Notes under the pieces: generated by a model | The model's database searches: none | The model's input: only the letters and a program-made list of their open reading frames with translations | Told to the model about the DNA's origin: nothing | Assembly: GCF_001854125.1 (NCBI RefSeq) | Contig: NZ_CP017715.1 | Coordinates: forward strand, 2,170,001 to 2,234,000 | Length of the DNA: 64,000 nt | Direction: 5' to 3' | Origin: Marinobacter salinus | GTDB lineage: Bacteria; Pseudomonadota; Gammaproteobacteria; Pseudomonadales; Oleiphilaceae | Shown here: in pieces, positions 7,706 to 15,749 of the stretch | How positions within the stretch are numbered: position 1 is the first letter of the stretch | How the letters are laid out: the number at the start of each line of letters is the position of its first letter | Translations under genes and position numbers: made by a program

Positions 7706-9883
7706 TCAGTAAACCCAGGAGACAGTCAGGCTGGCGTTTGCCGGCTCGCCATAGAAGCCCTGGGCAGAGGCACCAAATTTCTTCAGGCTCTCGATGTACT
7801 TCTCGTCCGTTACGTTGTTCACGTTCAGGGTGGCGTTCCAGTGGTGGGCAAAATCGTAGCTGGCCATCAGATCCACCACAGCATAGCTATCCTGTTCGGT
7901 AACGATGGTGGCGCCAGCGTTCGGGCCCGTGGTCGCGACGCCCTGCTCCTGGCTGATCCCGGACTGCCAGCGAATTTCACTGCCAACTTTCAGGCCGCCG
8001 ATCCCCGGCACTTTCCAGGTACCCCGCAGTTGTGCCAGATGTTCTGGCACAAAGGACTTCGCAGCGTTGCCATCGGCGTCCTCGATGTCTACGAAGGTGT
8101 AACCGGCGAACAGCTGAACACGGTCAGTTACATCGCCAACGACCTCAAGCTCCACACCCTGGCTCTGAAGTCCGTCGATGACCCGGTAGTAGACGTCCGG
8201 CGAGTTCGGATAGGTACCGACGGCTTCCGCAACGTTCTGCTGCTCGGTCTGGAACAGGGCCACAGTAGTTTTCACGCGGTCATCAACGAATTCGCTCTTC
8301 AGGCCCAGTTCATAATTTACCCCGTCGATGGGGTCCAGACGGTCGCGATTAATGTCCAGTTCGGTCTGGGGGGTGAAGATTTCGGTGTAGCTGGCATACA
8401 CCGAGTGGTTGTCGCTGATGTCATAGATCAGCCCCGCATAGGGCGTTGTCTCAGCGTTGTAGCTGGTTGCCTTGGTCAGGCCGTAGCTTTCACCCTCGCT
8501 GTCGAGCCACGTCAGACGCAAGCCGGTGATGGCGGTCAGGCGATTGGTGAGCGTCCAGCGTGCTGCGGCATAGGTGGCGACTTCCCTGTCGCTCCAGTCA
8601 GAGCCCTGAGCGCCATTGTCGTATGACGGTCGGGGAAAAGAACCGTCCCACTGATCAAGCGGAGGCATTGCGGTACCCGTGCTGCTGTCATATCGAGACC
8701 GGTCAACGGTTTCAGAACGCGACCAACTCGCACCCAAAACCAACTCGTGGGTCCGGTTAGCCAGTTTGAACGGGCCGGTGGCGTAGGTGTCCACCACCCA
8801 TTGCTCAACATTCAGGTCGTACTGGCTTGGATAGGCAAGAAGACCCAGTCCTGTTTGCGGATCTGGTGTGCCGTATTGGTAGAAAAGCTCGGAGGTGCTG
8901 TCGTTTTCCAGGCGGAAGACCGTGCCCTGGGCACGCCAGCCACCGGCCAGTTGCTGCTGCAGTTCAACAAAGCTGTTGTTCTGGGTGTTGTCCCAGTAGG
9001 ACCAGTCAGACGCCGTGCTGGTTGATCGGGCATAGTCCGTGGCGGTGCCATCGGTGAAGAACAGCGGTAGAGCACCCCACAACGGGCTGTCAGTATCCGA
9101 GGTCTGAATGGAGTGTCCCAGTGTCAGCAGCGTGGTATCGGTTAGGTCCGCTTCGATCACCCCGTAGAACATCTGCTTTTCGTTATTGTAACGATCGAGA
9201 TAGGAGCCCTTGTCCACATAACCGGCGACTACCCGCCCGCGAACCGCCCCGGACTCAGACAGCGCGCCGGATACGTCGCCAACGATCCGCTTTTTGTCCC
9301 AGGAGCCACCGGTCACCGCCACGGATCCATTGGTCTCTGCCGTCGGGCGCTTGCGTATGAAGTTGACCGTCGCCGCCGGGCTGCCGGAACCGGTCATCAG
9401 GCCATTGGCACCGCGAACCACCTCAATACGATCGAAAAATGCGGTATCGAGCTCGCCCTGAACGTTGTCATAAACCGCCGGCAAGCCTACACCGTCATAC
9501 TGGAAGTTATTAATATCGAAACCGCGGGAGGTGTAATAGGTCCTGTCAGTTTCTACCGACTCCACCGTAACGCCAGTGGTGCCTTCAAGTACGCTATTGA
9601 TGTCGTTCTGGGCGAAATCGTCCATTTGCTCTCGGGTGACAACCGTCACTGCCTGCGGTGTCTCACGGTGACCCAATCCCATTTTCAGGGTAGTGGTGGT
9701 AGCCTCAACACCATAACTGCGAGACTGCTCTGAGCTGGCCGGAGCTCGGTCAGCGGATACTTCAAGTGCATTCAGGAACACGGGTTGTTCTTCCTGGGCC
9801 AGAGCAAGACCAGGCAGGGTCGCAGCCAGCATGGCTGAAATCAGGGCGTTGCGCCGGAAGGCAGCTTCGGTATTTCGGGACAT
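7706..9883 (-). CDS. TonB-dependent siderophore receptor
   Basis: 725 residues with a signal peptide ending LPGLALA-QEE. A plug domain follows (about 60-180: RETPQAVTVVTREQMDDF, then IEVVRGANGLMTGSGSPAATV), then a 22-strand barrel ending in an outer-membrane aromatic terminus VSWVY. The plug signature is that of hydroxamate/pyoverdine-type receptors such as FhuE and FoxA. The receptor takes ferric siderophore through the outer membrane with energy from TonB-ExbBD, delivering to the binding protein encoded at 3840. GGAGAATAAG precedes the ATG. It is convergent with the importer operon and has a weak Fur-like site upstream. No N-terminal signalling extension of the FecA kind is evident. Confidence 0.95.
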   Translation of the reverse strand: MSRNTEAAFRRNALISAMLAATLPGLALAQEEQPVFLNALEVSADRAPASSEQSRSYGVEATTTTLKMGLGHRETPQAVTVVTREQMDDFAQNDINSVLEGTTGVTVESVETDRTYYTSRGFDINNFQYDGVGLPAVYDNVQGELDTAFFDRIEVVRGANGLMTGSGSPAATVNFIRKRPTAETNGSVAVTGGSWDKKRIVGDVSGALSESGAVRGRVVAGYVDKGSYLDRYNNEKQMFYGVIEADLTDTTLLTLGHSIQTSDTDSPLWGALPLFFTDGTATDYARSTSTASDWSYWDNTQNNSFVELQQQLAGGWRAQGTVFRLENDSTSELFYQYGTPDPQTGLGLLAYPSQYDLNVEQWVVDTYATGPFKLANRTHELVLGASWSRSETVDRSRYDSSTGTAMPPLDQWDGSFPRPSYDNGAQGSDWSDREVATYAAARWTLTNRLTAITGLRLTWLDSEGESYGLTKATSYNAETTPYAGLIYDISDNHSVYASYTEIFTPQTELDINRDRLDPIDGVNYELGLKSEFVDDRVKTTVALFQTEQQNVAEAVGTYPNSPDVYYRVIDGLQSQGVELEVVGDVTDRVQLFAGYTFVDIEDADGNAAKSFVPEHLAQLRGTWKVPGIGGLKVGSEIRWQSGISQEQGVATTGPNAGATIVTEQDSYAVVDLMASYDFAHHWNATLNVNNVTDEKYIESLKKFGASAQGFYGEPANASLTVSWVY

Positions 9884-9928
9884 CTTATTCTCCGGGTTCT
9901 GGGTGAGTCGTATTTTTCATGCACATCG

Positions 9929-9948
9929 TAATACGAATCGTTCTTATT
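9929..9948 (-). promoter_or_regulatory. Weak Fur-like site upstream of the TonB receptor
   Basis: On the minus strand AATAAGAACGATTCGTATTA is a semi-palindromic AT-rich stretch about 45 bases before the receptor start. It agrees with the 7-1-7 Fur model at about 9 of 15 positions by hand, clearly weaker than the two sites on the importer side. The location supports it more than the match does. Confidence 0.35.
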
Positions 9949-10096
9949 TACTACGAAAAACAGTAAATGCCCAAACCCAGTGCTAACGAGAAGAAGCACA
10001 AGGTTATCGATAGGTTTTAGCTGCTACTCTGGAGGAGAATCAGGTGACGATGTCTGAGCTTCAGCCGAACGGGGTGCTCTGGCTATTGATCAGAGG

Positions 10097-10543
10097 TCAG
10101 TGAGGATCGTTGGTTCTTTCGGTTTTCTCAAACTGGGGAATAACATCAGTAATCTCGAACCAGTCTGATTTTGAGCCCACGTACACATGTTGTGACGGGC
10201 CCTTGCCAAGCGGTTCGTTGATGACACCTACGCGCAAACGAAGAATCCCGGAGATGGCATCAACCCGGCTGTAGAGCTGGCTGCCACAACGGCTGCAGAA
10301 GGCCCGATATTTACCCGGGCGGGATTCAAACTCGGTAATGTACTCTTCCCCGGACACGAACCGAAATCGTATTTTCTGAACCGGCGCGCTGGCCGAGAAC
10401 GCGCTACCGTGAGCACGGCGGCACTGACTGCAATGACACAATGCCACCGGTCCCAGCGGGCCGTCGTATTCAAAGGTAATATCGCCGCACAGGCACTGGC
10501 CGGTATACATAACGTTTGCTCTCGGTTTGGCGGTTTGCGTCAT
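10097..10543 (-). CDS. GFA / CENP-V domain protein (zinc-binding, DUF636 type)
   Basis: 148 residues from the ATG at 10543. It carries the cysteine pattern of the GFA (glutathione-dependent formaldehyde-activating) fold: CLCG, CHCSQCRRAHGSAFS and FCSRCGSQL, which bind two zinc ions. Members include enzymes acting on S-hydroxymethylglutathione, but most have no known substrate. The frame stays open to 10597, yet the extra residues run into the upstream region shared with the divergent aldo/keto reductase and there is no ribosome site. A shorter start at 10510 (MYTGQCLCG) is also possible. Confidence 0.88.
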   Translation of the reverse strand: MTQTAKPRANVMYTGQCLCGDITFEYDGPLGPVALCHCSQCRRAHGSAFSASAPVQKIRFRFVSGEEYITEFESRPGKYRAFCSRCGSQLYSRVDAISGILRLRVGVINEPLGKGPSQHVYVGSKSDWFEITDVIPQFEKTERTNDPH

Positions 10544-10630
10544 TTCAGCGCCGATGATACCCGCCGGCCACTTGAAGAACCAGAGAGCCGGCACCATCTA
10601 ACGAACACAGAGATCGAACAGGAGGACAGT

Positions 10631-11440
10631 ATGTCATTCAGCACACTTCCGAACATCGGCATGGGAACCTTCCGGCTGAAGGGTAACGACGCGCGTGATG
10701 CGGTCAAGAGCGCCCTTTCATTGGGTTATCGGCACATTGATACCGCCCAGATGTACGAGAATGAGGCGGAAGTTGGTGATGGCATTACCTCCAGCGGCAT
10801 CCCCCGTCGGGAGATATTCCTGACCACCAAAATCTGGCATGACCAGTTGCGTGCCAGTGATCTCATCAACAGCCTGCATGACAGCCTTGCGCGGCTAAAG
10901 ACAGACCACGTGGACCTGACATTGATCCACTGGCCCTCGCCGGACAACGAAGTGCCCATGGAAGAATATCTGGGTGCACTGCGAGACGCTCAGAGAGAAG
11001 GACTGACCGACCACATCGGCATTTCCAACTTCACCTGCGCGCAGATGGACGAGGCGAAGGAGATTCTCGGAGAGGGCGCTATCTTCACCAACCAGGTGGA
11101 AGTGCACCCGTTCCTGGCCAACCGAAAGGTCGTGGAGCATGCCCGGAAGCTTGGCATCACTGTGACAGGCTATATGCCTCTTGCCGTTGGTAAAGTGATG
11201 GACGACGAAACCCTGCAGCGGATCGGGCAGGACCACAACGCGACGCCGGCCCAGATCGCCATTGCGTGGGTAGCCTCCCGTGGCGTTGTACCAATTCCTT
11301 CATCTACGCGCTCAGCCCACCAGAAAGCCAATCTGGACGCACTGGCTATTAAACTGAGCGAAGAAGAAATCCGGGCTATTGATGAGCTGGACCGTGGCGA
11401 GCGGATTGCGAATCCGAGTTTTGCTCCGGCTTGGGACTGA
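10631..11440 (+). CDS. Aldo/keto reductase, DkgB-like
   Basis: 269 residues, start fixed by GGAGGACAGT just before ATG 10631. All four AKR catalytic residues are visible: Asp in HIDTAQMY, Tyr in AQMYENEAEVG, Lys in TTKIWH and His in LIHWPSPDNEV. The C-terminal IPSSTRSAHQKANLDA segment binds the NADPH phosphate. It resembles 2,5-diketo-D-gluconate reductase B (DkgB), a broad reductase of aldehydes and ketones such as methylglyoxal. Single gene, divergent from the GFA gene; its last 65 bases overlap the antisense membrane-protein gene. Confidence 0.93.
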   Translation: MSFSTLPNIGMGTFRLKGNDARDAVKSALSLGYRHIDTAQMYENEAEVGDGITSSGIPRREIFLTTKIWHDQLRASDLINSLHDSLARLKTDHVDLTLIHWPSPDNEVPMEEYLGALRDAQREGLTDHIGISNFTCAQMDEAKEILGEGAIFTNQVEVHPFLANRKVVEHARKLGITVTGYMPLAVGKVMDDETLQRIGQDHNATPAQIAIAWVASRGVVPIPSSTRSAHQKANLDALAIKLSEEEIRAIDELDRGERIANPSFAPAWD

Positions 11441-12086
11441 ACCACAACCCGGCGCCAATCAGCAGCAGCGTGGCCATTGGAGTAATGAGCAACCACCAGG
11501 TTTGCAATACCCAGAACATGGCCACGCTGAACAGACTCCACAGCACCAGCAGGGGCAAATAAAGCCACCGCCAGGGCCCTGTCATCAGAGCAACAGCCAG
11601 TGAGCCGGCGGCGGCTGTTGTGCCAGGCGCCACGCCAAACAGCGCCACCGACTGCCAATCGCCGGTATCAGCCACTACCAACCAGGGTAAACCACACACC
11701 GCCACCAGCCAGAAGAGCGTAAGCTGCTTTGCTCGCAGCGTTTGCCCATGGACACCTCCGAAAAGCACGGCGGCTGCAAGCAGACCACCCTGCGCAACAA
11801 AGGCCCAGCCAAACCACGCCGCTGGCCAGTTAATGGGCCCGAAGTAGCCCACCAGAAATCCGTAACCACTGCTCGCCCAGGCCGCAGCCATCAGCCCAAC
11901 AGCCAAACGCGAGGCTCGAAGATCCCGTTGCAGAAGCAGTAACGGCATACCCACGGAAACCACCACAGCCAAAAGTTGCCAAGGCCATAGATCCTGATTG
12001 ATCCGAACAAACAGCCGCAAAAACACCTGCGGCCCGAACATCACGAAATCCTGGAGCGAGTAACTCAGCCAGTCCGCACCACTCAC
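11376..12086 (-). CDS. DUF6064-like polytopic membrane protein
   Basis: 236 residues with about six to seven hydrophobic helices (for example LLAVVVSVGMPLLLL, WFGWAFVAQGGLLAAAVLF, LLITPMATLLLIGAGLW). Its beginning, LSYSLQDFVMFGPQVFLRLF, and the GPINWPAAWFGWAFVAQG segment recall the DUF6064 family, whose function is unknown. The start overlaps the stop of the Tat-signal aldo/keto reductase gene by ATGA, so the two are translationally coupled. Its 3' end is antisense to the last 65 bases of the DkgB-like gene. Confidence 0.8.
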   Translation of the reverse strand: MSGADWLSYSLQDFVMFGPQVFLRLFVRINQDLWPWQLLAVVVSVGMPLLLLQRDLRASRLAVGLMAAAWASSGYGFLVGYFGPINWPAAWFGWAFVAQGGLLAAAVLFGGVHGQTLRAKQLTLFWLVAVCGLPWLVVADTGDWQSVALFGVAPGTTAAAGSLAVALMTGPWRWLYLPLLVLWSLFSVAMFWVLQTWWLLITPMATLLLIGAGLWFSPKPEQNSDSQSARHGPAHQ

Positions 12087-13018
12087 AGGGACCTCACGTA
12101 ATCCGCCATCCGCCGACGCTGCTCCGGGTTTGGCAGGACCCCGTATAGTGCCCCCATATTTTCCTTCATGTGCTCAACCTTGCTTGTGGCCGGAATCGCA
12201 CAGGTCACCGCTGGGTGGGAGATGATGTACTTGAGAAAGAACTCTGCCCAGTTACTGACGCCAGCCTCCCCAGCCCACTCAGGCAAAGGCTCCGACTGGA
12301 ATCGACGAAACAGCGAACCACCCTGAAACGGCCGGTTTACAATCACCCCGATTCCCCGTTCCTCTGCCAGGGGCAGCAACCGATCCTCGGACTCACGGTC
12401 CAGGACGTTATAAGTCAGCTGCACAAAATCCAGCGGTTCACGCTCCATAATCCGCTCGAAATCACCATGCCGACGACCGTGAGAAGTAGTGATGCCGATA
12501 TATCGCACCTCCCCGTCCGACTTCATCTGTTTCAACGTTTCAAGATGGCCTTGCCAGCCCAGCAGATTGTGCACCTGCAACAGATCAAACCGCTCAACAC
12601 CCCAACGCCTGCGGGAATGCTCCGCCGCCTGCCGGGTTTCTGACTCGTCGCCGGTCCAGATCTTGGTGGCTGCAAAAACCCGGTCATGTGCATCCAGGGC
12701 ATCCAGCGCCTCACCCACCACATCCGAGGCGCTGCCGTACATCGGAGAACCGTCCACAACCGTACCGCCGAGATCGAAGAACGTCTTCAGGACTTCGGTA
12801 CGCTGCGCAATCAGTTGTTCGTCGTCACCCACGTTAAAGGTAATCCAGGTACCCATGCCGATAGCGGGAATGGCTTCGTTGGTTCCGGGAATCCGGCGGG
12901 TGATGGGGGATAAAGAAGGTGTTTTCGGAGTATTTGCAAACAGCAACGGGGATTTCAAAGCGAGCCCGGAAAGGCCCGCATTGATGAGAAACTGTCTTCT
13001 ACTGAACCAGTGAGCCAT
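12083..13018 (-). CDS. Aldo/keto reductase with twin-arginine signal
   Basis: 311 residues. The N-terminus MAHWFSRRQFLINAGLSG has the Tat motif S-R-R-x-F-L with arginines 7 and 8, followed by a hydrophobic stretch to about residue 29, so a folded protein is probably exported. The AKR catalytic set is present: Asp in VVDGSPMYG, Tyr in the same segment, Lys in FAATKIWTG and His in LLQVHNLLG. GGGAG eight bases before ATG 13018 sets the start. Export of an NADPH-dependent fold is odd, though Tat can carry bound cofactor. It is coupled by ATGA to the DUF6064-like membrane protein. Confidence 0.9.
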   Translation of the reverse strand: MAHWFSRRQFLINAGLSGLALKSPLLFANTPKTPSLSPITRRIPGTNEAIPAIGMGTWITFNVGDDEQLIAQRTEVLKTFFDLGGTVVDGSPMYGSASDVVGEALDALDAHDRVFAATKIWTGDESETRQAAEHSRRRWGVERFDLLQVHNLLGWQGHLETLKQMKSDGEVRYIGITTSHGRRHGDFERIMEREPLDFVQLTYNVLDRESEDRLLPLAEERGIGVIVNRPFQGGSLFRRFQSEPLPEWAGEAGVSNWAEFFLKYIISHPAVTCAIPATSKVEHMKENMGALYGVLPNPEQRRRMADYVRSL

Positions 13019-13071
13019 GTCTGCACTCCCGCCCATGCGACCACTTAAAAGCTGACAGTCTTCATCGCAGC

Positions 13072-13842
13072 TCAGTTCCCGTAGTGAGTGTCCAGATATT
13101 CCAGGATGCGAGCAGATTCGAACAAGCCTTCCCCGGTGTTGGGATCTTCAAGGTAAGGCACCTGAACCCGCTTGTGCACCTGGAAAAACGCATCCCGCTT
13201 GCCACCGGGAATCGGCGTATAAGGCCCCGGCTTGATGCGCTGCTTCGCCGGCCCAAGTTCTGTCCAGTGCTCTTTGCCCAGGTTATGCAAGGTATACGGA
13301 ATTTCCAGCTCACACAGCCGCTCACGCACCAGACGGGAAAACGGGCTGCCCTCGAAACTCCAGAGATGCAACGGCTGCTCCGGACGCTTCCCCGGACTAA
13401 CCCTAAGCCCTCTCATGGCACTGGCCACAGAGGCCACCGAACCCAGGACCGGCTGCCAGACCCGGCCACGATAGTATGCCGGCACCGGCTGCCCGGCATA
13501 CTGCCGGAACAGGTACTCGATGATTTCCTCAGACTCATACATCACGGTCCCGGTGTTCTGGTCTGCCAGCAACGGGAACTGCTGCCGCCCCCCCAGCGCT
13601 TCCGCCTGGGCCCGGAAGACCGAACCACCTTTCGGGCAGGGTCGGATGTCCACATCCAGGTTCAGCGCAGTCAGGGCTTCACGAACGCGACGGCAGTAGG
13701 GGCAGCCCTCCATGTCGTAAAGCACGATCGGCTTTTCTGGCTGGGTCACATTTTTTACCACCAGGCAACCGCGCCAGGCGGTCAACGACGAGGTAGCAAC
13801 CGAGCCCAGTAAGTGAACGTTGTGAGATAGCATATTCGACAT
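13072..13842 (-). CDS. Tandem GST N-terminal (thioredoxin-fold) domain protein
   Basis: 256 residues from ATG 13842, chosen because AGAAGG stands just upstream; the open frame to 13974 has no ribosome site. Two thioredoxin-like GST N-terminal modules are present: one with a redox-type YDMEGCPYCRRVREAL motif (about residues 45-125) and one with LWSFEGSPFSRLVRERL (about 170-255), where cysteine is replaced by serine. Both end in ESEEIIEYL or ESARILEYL, the glutathione-binding Glu-Ser pair. No all-helical GST C-terminal domain is seen. Probably a glutathione-dependent thiol protein; substrate unknown. Confidence 0.85.
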   Translation of the reverse strand: MSNMLSHNVHLLGSVATSSLTAWRGCLVVKNVTQPEKPIVLYDMEGCPYCRRVREALTALNLDVDIRPCPKGGSVFRAQAEALGGRQQFPLLADQNTGTVMYESEEIIEYLFRQYAGQPVPAYYRGRVWQPVLGSVASVASAMRGLRVSPGKRPEQPLHLWSFEGSPFSRLVRERLCELEIPYTLHNLGKEHWTELGPAKQRIKPGPYTPIPGGKRDAFFQVHKRVQVPYLEDPNTGEGLFESARILEYLDTHYGN

Positions 13843-14125
13843 AAACAAACCTTCTTTTAGATAGCACGCCATTATCACGTAATCTCGCCATTTTTCATTG
13901 GCTCCAGAGCCTCTTTCATCGGTAACTCCTGTGTCGCGCTCACCCAAGGTTAATTTTTGTCCACCTAACTTCATGATTCAAAAGGGCACTTACAATGGGT
14001 CACAAAAATCCAATACAAACAACGACACTACTGCCATTTTTTAACGTCATGTAGAGCTTTTCTGCATAGTATGGCGCACAAAGATGGGCTATTGTTGAAG
14101 GATAAGAACTCATTGGTTGGCCATC

Positions 14126-15697
14126 ATGGTAATACCGGGTATGCGACGCGCTCATATGACAGGAAAAAAGGGATCGGTTTTCAAGCGTTCAGTGCTGGCC
14201 GCCGGCACTGCCCTGGTAATGGCCGGAAGCCCCGCCCTTCAAGCTCTTGAGAATGATCATTCGGGCTTTTCATCCAGCCCGATCTGGAGCAAGCAAGTCC
14301 GGGACTACGCCGTCAAATCCCTCCATGACGAAAATGCCCTGAGCATGGCGGCGATTCCGCTCAACGGCCCGGGAATCGAGCAGTACATTAATGCCGACGA
14401 ACTGATGAGCCCGGGCTCTATCATGAAGCTGGTTACCACCTTCGCCGCACTGGAGATTCTGGGGCCGACCCATCACTGGGATACCGATTTCCTCACCGAT
14501 GGCGAGATGGTTGGTGATACCCTGAAGGGAAACCTGTACGTTCGCTTCGGAGGCGACCCCAAACTGACCATTGAGCGCCTGTGGGGCACGCTCCGCGAAC
14601 TTCACAGCATGGGCATCACAACCATTGATGGCCAACTGGTGCTGGACGGTCACTATTTCGAGATTGATGACGGCTTCCCGATCTTTGAAGACAATGGTGA
14701 CAATCCCCATGCCCCATTCCTGGTTGAGCCCTCAGCCTATCTGGCTAACCTTAACCTGTTGCATTTCCAGGTTCGGTCGGATGAACGTGGCACCCAGGCC
14801 TGGAGTACACCCGCCTTGGGTGAAATCGTTATTGATAATCGTGTAACTGCGATCTCGGAGGCGCCATGCCCAAGTCGCCGAAGCTTTGAGTGGGAGCCGA
14901 TCTACCACGATGACGGCAAGGTTACGGTGCGCGTCACGGGTGAGCTGCCCCAGGGTTGCCGGACCACCAGCTACCTGTCTCTTCTGCCCCACGAGCAGTA
15001 CACCGCATCCATGATCCGCTCACTGCTGGCCGACGTGGGTGTAGAAATCACCGGCACAGATGCTACCGGGGCAACTCCGGAAGACGCTCGCCTGGTGTTG
15101 AAAACCACTTCACCGGATCTGGTGACAATGGTGCGCGACATCAACAAATGGAGCAGCAATGTGATGGCTCGCCAGATGTTGCTGACCATTGGTGCCGAAA
15201 ACCGGCTGGACACCGAAGACGATGACCGGGTTGCCGGCATCCGGGTGATCTACGACTGGCTGGAGAGCAAAGGCATCAACACGGCAGGTATGGTGATCGA
15301 AAACGGCGCTGGCCTGAGTCGCCACGGGCGCATTACTGCCCGGCAGGGTGCCGAGCTTCTGCAGCATGCCTGGAACAGCCCCTTCGCCGCCGACCTTATG
15401 GCCTCCATGCCAATCATAGCTATGGATGGAACCATGGCCCGAAGACTGAGGAATACCGGAATGGACGGCACCGGACGGATTAAAACCGGTTATCTGGAGA
15501 ATGTTCGCTCCATTGCCGGTTTCACCCGGGATGAGCACAACACCACCTGGGCCGTGGTGGGCATGGTCAATAACGATCCCGCCTGGAATGGCCAGGCCGT
15601 TCTTGACCGGATCCTCTATTCCCTGCATTTCCGGCCGCCAACGGGCACGGCGATTTCACAGGCCGACTCGGGCTCTTCGGAAACGTCCATTCAATAA
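14126..15697 (+). CDS. dacB: D-alanyl-D-alanine carboxypeptidase/endopeptidase, PBP4 type
   Basis: About 523 residues. The three penicillin-binding motifs are in order: SIMK (catalytic Ser-x-x-Lys, in MSPGSIMKLVTT), SSN (in KWSSNVMARQML) and KTG (in GRIKTGYLENVRS). The long insert between SxxK and SxN is the hallmark of class C PBP4/DacB. The enzyme trims peptidoglycan side chains and cuts cross-links in the periplasm; a signal peptide ends near SPALQA. The start is uncertain: in-frame candidates are TTG 14117 and ATGs at 14126, 14141 and 14156, and none has a clear ribosome site. The ATG at 14156 gives the most ordinary signal peptide. Confidence 0.93.
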   Translation: MVIPGMRRAHMTGKKGSVFKRSVLAAGTALVMAGSPALQALENDHSGFSSSPIWSKQVRDYAVKSLHDENALSMAAIPLNGPGIEQYINADELMSPGSIMKLVTTFAALEILGPTHHWDTDFLTDGEMVGDTLKGNLYVRFGGDPKLTIERLWGTLRELHSMGITTIDGQLVLDGHYFEIDDGFPIFEDNGDNPHAPFLVEPSAYLANLNLLHFQVRSDERGTQAWSTPALGEIVIDNRVTAISEAPCPSRRSFEWEPIYHDDGKVTVRVTGELPQGCRTTSYLSLLPHEQYTASMIRSLLADVGVEITGTDATGATPEDARLVLKTTSPDLVTMVRDINKWSSNVMARQMLLTIGAENRLDTEDDDRVAGIRVIYDWLESKGINTAGMVIENGAGLSRHGRITARQGAELLQHAWNSPFAADLMASMPIIAMDGTMARRLRNTGMDGTGRIKTGYLENVRSIAGFTRDEHNTTWAVVGMVNNDPAWNGQAVLDRILYSLHFRPPTGTAISQADSGSSETSIQ

Positions 15698-15699
15698 AA

Positions 15700-15723
15700 A
15701 ATCCCCGGCCAAGGCCGGGGATT
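15700..15723. terminator. Bidirectional rho-independent terminator
   Basis: AATCCCCGGCC-AA-GGCCGGGGATT forms a perfect 11-base-pair stem between the convergent dacB and DUF4397 genes. On the minus strand it is followed by TTTTTATTG, so it serves the lipoprotein gene best; it can also stop dacB transcription. Confidence 0.85.
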
Positions 15724-15749
15724 GAACATTCACTTTCACTGGTGACCGA

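Noticed and set aside
7670..8626. Plus-strand frame opposite the TonB receptor (318 codons)
   Set aside because: Antisense shadow of the receptor barrel; no domain or ribosome site.
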